Assembly (NCBI RefSeq): GCF_022259695.1
Contig: NZ_CP092099.1
Location: forward strand, 1,286,471 to 1,350,470
Direction of reading: 5' to 3'
From: Flaviramulus sp. BrNp1-15
GTDB lineage: Bacteria; Bacteroidota; Bacteroidia; Flavobacteriales; Flavobacteriaceae
DNA length: 64,000 bases
The notes beneath the pieces are model-generated. The model made no database searches. It was not told where the DNA came from and worked only from the letters and a program-made list of their open reading frames with translations. Both the position numbers and the translations under genes were made by a program. Within the stretch, counting starts at the first letter, position 1, and each line of letters starts with the position of its first letter. Shown piece after piece: positions 60,860 to 64,000 of this stretch.

Positions 60860-63325
60860 ATGGAAGAAGAATTTGAGACATCGGAATCACAATCATTACC
60901 AGCTTTTGATGTAAAAGCTTTTATAATAAGGGTTTTAAGTTATTGGAAGTTGTTTGTGTTGTTTATTGGTGTAGGTGTTTTTATTGTTTATCAACAAAAT
61001 ATTAGAAAGCAACAATCTTACAGATTAGGAACTCAAATTTCAATTGAAGAAGAATCTAATCCTCTATTTACATCAAATACTAGTTTAACATTTAACTGGG
61101 GTGGTGTTTCAGGTAAAGTACAAACTATTATCAACTCTTTAAAATCGCGTTCAATTCATGAAAAAGTGGTAGATAATTTGGAGTTTTATATCACCTATTT
61201 AAAACAATCAAGGTTCAGAAAAGATGATGTTTACAGTTATGCGCCTTTTAAAATAGATTTATTACCTGATACAAAACAATTGTTAAATGTTCCTGTAAAA
61301 GTTACATTTTTGGAAAACAACAAATATGAAATTCTTATAAATTTTGAAACTAGCGTTGTGACTACACAAAATTTTTCAGATAAGAGTAAATTCAATTTAG
61401 ATGTACCGTTAGGGGAATTTAAGAAGCAATTTTTTTTGAATGACACTATAAAACTCCCTTTCATTAATGGGGTGATATATTTGAGAGAAAATAGGATAGC
61501 TAGCCCAAATGATGAATATTTTATTAAGTTTAATAATTTTAATGGAGTAGTTGCCAAGTATAGAGACCGATTAAATATTGATAACCCAAAAAACTCAGCC
61601 ATTTTAAACTTAAGTTTAGTAGATGTAAACAAAGCAAAAATCGTTGATTATTTAAATGAAACTGTAAAAGTATTAAGTGAAGACCAACTTAATAGAAAAA
61701 ATCAATTTGTTACAAATACTATTGATTTTATTGATGAACAATTAGATCGTGTCAAGTCTCAATTAACTTCAAATGCCGATTCTTTAAATGAATATAAACA
61801 GAAAAACAAAATTTTTGATTTAAGTAATGAAGGAACAATAATAAATAGTAAAATTAATTCATTAGAAGAAGAAAAAGAAAACAATAGTAATAAACTTTCA
61901 TATTATTTAAGCTTGAAAACTTATTTAGAGACAAGTGATACTTTTACAGAAATACCTGCTCCTGCAGTAGCTGGTATTGAAGATTCTAACATACTCTCTA
62001 ATATTGTTGAAATCAATAATTTATCTGTTCAAAAATCAAAATACGGGTCTACTGTTAGAAAAGATGCAACAATTTTTGCAGATATAAACCGACAAATTGA
62101 TGGATTAAAAAATGTTATTTTAGAGAATATTAGTTCTGTATCTAATGAAATAAAAAGAGAGCAGAACTTGATTAACTCTAAAATAGCAATTGAAGAATCA
62201 AAAATAAGAAAGTTGCCTAAAGCGCAACAAGAACTTTTTGATATACAGCGTCAATACTCTTTAAGTGAAAGAACTTATAATATGTTTTTATCAAAGCGAG
62301 GAGAGGCAGATATAATTAAATCTGCAAGTGTATCAGATATATTAATTATTGATAAGGCTAAAGATACTGGAGCAACCCCTATAGACTTAAAATTGAGTTC
62401 AAGGTATTTATTTGCTATAATTGGTGGTATTTTACCACCATTACTATTAGCATTTTTATTAACATTTTTTGATAATAAAATACATAATCCACAAGTTTTA
62501 GAAAGTTTGTCTTCAATTCCATTATTAGGGGTCGTTGGTAAAAACAATTTAGATAATAATCTAGCTGTACATTTAAAACCAAAATCTACAATAGCAGAAG
62601 CGTTTAGATCTTTAAGATCTAGCTTGCAATATTTTTATAAGAAGCATAGTCTGGAAGGATCTAAAACAGTAATGATTACATCATCAGTTAGTGGAGAGGG
62701 TAAAACTTTCTGCTCAATTAATGTTGCAACTGTATTCGCTATGAGTGGCAAGAAAACAATTTTGGTAGGTTTAGATTTAAGGAAACCTAAAATTTTTGGC
62801 GATTTTAATATAGAAAATGATATAGGAGTTGTTAATTATTTAATAGGACAAAAAACAATTGAAGAAGTAACTCAAAAAACATTAGTACAAGACTTGGATG
62901 TTATAACATCAGGTCCTATACCACCAAATCCATCTGAATTATTAATGAATGATAATATGGATAGACTAATGGATTATTTAAAGGATAATTATGATTATAT
63001 AGTTTTAGATACTCCACCTGTAGGTTTAGTTGCTGATGCTTTAGAATTAACAGAATATGTTGATGCCACAATTTATGTTGTAAGGCAAGATTATACTAAA
63101 AAAGGGATGATAAGTCTTGTAAATGATAAATACATAAAAGGAGAAATAAAAAACATAAGTTTTGTTTATAATGGTTATAATCAAAAAGGAAAATATGGCT
63201 ATGGTTATGGCTATGGTTATGGCTATGGCTACGGTTATGGCAGTTATGCCAACGGTTATAATGATGATGGAAATCCTAAAAAAACAATAACATCTCGAAT
63301 TAAATCTTTTTTAAAAATAAGATGA
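60860..63325 (+). CDS. polysaccharide co-polymerase / tyrosine autokinase (Wzc-like)
   Basis: 821 residues. Two transmembrane helices (about 30-46 and 512-535) frame a large periplasmic coiled-coil region with QQEL-like PKAQQELFDIQRQYSL. The cytoplasmic BY-kinase has Walker A SSVSGEGKT (608-616), Walker A' LVGLDLRKPK and Walker B IVLDTPPVGL. The tail has eight Tyr-Gly pairs (residues 779-794), then further tyrosines, the usual phosphorylation cluster. It controls chain length and export together with the Wza-like protein. Confidence 0.94.
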   Translation: MEEEFETSESQSLPAFDVKAFIIRVLSYWKLFVLFIGVGVFIVYQQNIRKQQSYRLGTQISIEEESNPLFTSNTSLTFNWGGVSGKVQTIINSLKSRSIHEKVVDNLEFYITYLKQSRFRKDDVYSYAPFKIDLLPDTKQLLNVPVKVTFLENNKYEILINFETSVVTTQNFSDKSKFNLDVPLGEFKKQFFLNDTIKLPFINGVIYLRENRIASPNDEYFIKFNNFNGVVAKYRDRLNIDNPKNSAILNLSLVDVNKAKIVDYLNETVKVLSEDQLNRKNQFVTNTIDFIDEQLDRVKSQLTSNADSLNEYKQKNKIFDLSNEGTIINSKINSLEEEKENNSNKLSYYLSLKTYLETSDTFTEIPAPAVAGIEDSNILSNIVEINNLSVQKSKYGSTVRKDATIFADINRQIDGLKNVILENISSVSNEIKREQNLINSKIAIEESKIRKLPKAQQELFDIQRQYSLSERTYNMFLSKRGEADIIKSASVSDILIIDKAKDTGATPIDLKLSSRYLFAIIGGILPPLLLAFLLTFFDNKIHNPQVLESLSSIPLLGVVGKNNLDNNLAVHLKPKSTIAEAFRSLRSSLQYFYKKHSLEGSKTVMITSSVSGEGKTFCSINVATVFAMSGKKTILVGLDLRKPKIFGDFNIENDIGVVNYLIGQKTIEEVTQKTLVQDLDVITSGPIPPNPSELLMNDNMDRLMDYLKDNYDYIVLDTPPVGLVADALELTEYVDATIYVVRQDYTKKGMISLVNDKYIKGEIKNISFVYNGYNQKGKYGYGYGYGYGYGYGYGSYANGYNDDGNPKKTITSRIKSFLKIR
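63194..63241 (+). repeat. hexanucleotide tandem repeat encoding the Tyr-Gly tail of the Wzc-like kinase
   Basis: Eight consecutive copies of TAYGGY. Gain or loss of units keeps the frame and changes the number of phosphorylatable tyrosines. Confidence 0.8.
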
Positions 63326-63378
63326 TAATCTTATGCTTTATTTATTAATCACTGCAAAATATTTATAAACTAGTTAAA

Positions 63379-64000
63379 TTGGATAATAATAACGATAATT
63401 GGCTTTATACTATTTCATCTCAAAAAAAGGTGATTGATTTAAATATTAAAGAGATTTGGAGATACAAGGATTTACTTATTTTATTTGTTAAACGAAATGT
63501 TGTAACCGCTTATAAGCAAACTATACTAGGACCACTTTGGTATTTTATTCAACCATTGTTTACCTCAGTAATTTTTACTTTAATATTTAATAGTATGGCG
63601 AATATACCAACTGGTGTTGGTGTGCCACCATTCTTATTTAATTTAGCAGGTATAACGTCTTGGAATTATTTTAAAGAGAGTTTAACAGGTACAAGTGATA
63701 CTTTTAGGCAAAACCAAGGTATATTTGGTAAGGTTTACTTTCCACGTGTTATTGTACCAATATCAGTAGTAATAACCAATTTAGTTAAATTTGGAATTCA
63801 ATTATTAGTATTTATTGGATTTTATATATATTATGTATTTTTTACAGATAAAGCATTTGATACATCTCCTCAAAATGTGATTATATTTTTACCTATTTTG
63901 GTTGTGTTTATGGGGCTTTTAGGTTTGGGATTAGGTATGATAATTTCATCTATGACAACTAAATACAGGGACTTGAAATTTTTAATAACATTTGGTGTAC
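63379..64000 (+). CDS. ABC-2-type polysaccharide/polyol phosphate export permease (Wzm-like), cut by window end
   Basis: About 207 residues from a TTG at 63379, the only reasonable start after an upstream stop; the protein runs off the right edge. The N-terminal cytoplasmic part has IDLNIKEIWRYKDLLILFVKR, then YKQTILGPLWYFIQPLFTSVIFTLIFN opens the membrane part, typical of Wzm/TagG permeases. A SWNYFKESLTGTSDTFRQN loop and VYFPRVIVPISVVITNL follow. It moves a lipid-linked polysaccharide across the inner membrane, with an ATPase expected next. It starts 53 bases after the kinase gene. Confidence 0.9.
   Translation, partial: MDNNNDNWLYTISSQKKVIDLNIKEIWRYKDLLILFVKRNVVTAYKQTILGPLWYFIQPLFTSVIFTLIFNSMANIPTGVGVPPFLFNLAGITSWNYFKESLTGTSDTFRQNQGIFGKVYFPRVIVPISVVITNLVKFGIQLLVFIGFYIYYVFFTDKAFDTSPQNVIIFLPILVVFMGLLGLGLGMIISSMTTKYRDLKFLITFGV

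Noticed and set aside
63194-63241. CRISPR-like or minisatellite array
   Set aside because: The repeat is in frame inside the kinase gene and codes for Tyr-Gly pairs with no spacers.

Overview
The window looks like chromosome of a member of the Bacteroidota, most likely a marine Flavobacteriaceae. The base composition is AT-rich. Eight-base promoter elements of the form TAnnTTTG, typical of this phylum, lie just upstream of many genes. Other lineage marks are two TonB-receptor-like outer-membrane proteins with N-terminal carboxypeptidase-regulatory-like domains, DUF4295 beside ribosomal proteins L28 and L33, and a large SecA without the zinc-binding tail. Identification below family level is not possible from the sequence alone. 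I see no rRNA, tRNA, CRISPR array, prophage or transposase.

Layout. Positions 1-8.6 kb: a cut-off outer-membrane receptor, msrA, a coiled-coil protein with a zinc-less zinc-ribbon fold, NIF3/YqfO, lpxK, a TPR hybrid histidine kinase, gap and lipA. 8.6-15.6 kb: an operon of an Nramp-like transporter, an ECF sigma factor, a glycosyltransferase and a small membrane protein; a second sigma/anti-sigma pair; murB and an aminotransferase. 15.7-25.7 kb: an aspartyl protease with a PDZ domain, a DUF1573 protein, valS, an MFS carrier, a small pseudogene, htpG and a fabH-like gene. 25.7-34 kb: a terminator-rich gap, a full-length TonB-type receptor, a CoA-binding protein, a sodium:solute symporter, recR with a phosphoribosyltransferase/HAD pair, and a lipoylated E2 subunit. 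34-43.5 kb: a hypothetical secreted protein, a DnaQ-like exonuclease, an FAH-family enzyme, a lone Hpt protein, cinA, the L28/L33/DUF4295 operon, ftsY, a START-like protein, a serine hydrolase, rimO and an M23 peptidase. 43.7-52.3 kb: an isolated TIR-like gene, an amidoligase cassette (RLAN/RimK ATP-grasp, GCS2, N-formylglutamate amidohydrolase-like) and a gluconate cassette (lactonase, gluconokinase, 6-phosphogluconate dehydrogenase, GntP). 52.5-64 kb: secA, DUF2795, a PduO-type adenosyltransferase, a methyltransferase, an ABC-F protein, and the start of a surface-polysaccharide export locus (Wza-like, Wzc-like, Wzm-like permease cut by the window end).

Most of the window is ordinary housekeeping DNA. 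The items most worth a second look are four. First, the solitary TIR-like gene is bracketed by near-perfect 14-bp inverted repeats placed within a few bases of its start and stop codons, and it shares an upstream 25-nt element with a second isolated accessory gene, the nonsense-interrupted pseudogene near 22 kb. This looks like a cassette-type insertion slot. Second, the three-gene amidoligase cassette probably makes an unidentified amide-linked small molecule. Third, a promoter followed by a multi-stem leader lies ahead of ftsY. Fourth, an overlapping phosphoribosyltransferase/HAD gene pair follows recR. Functions are inferred from motifs read by eye; no database search was possible.
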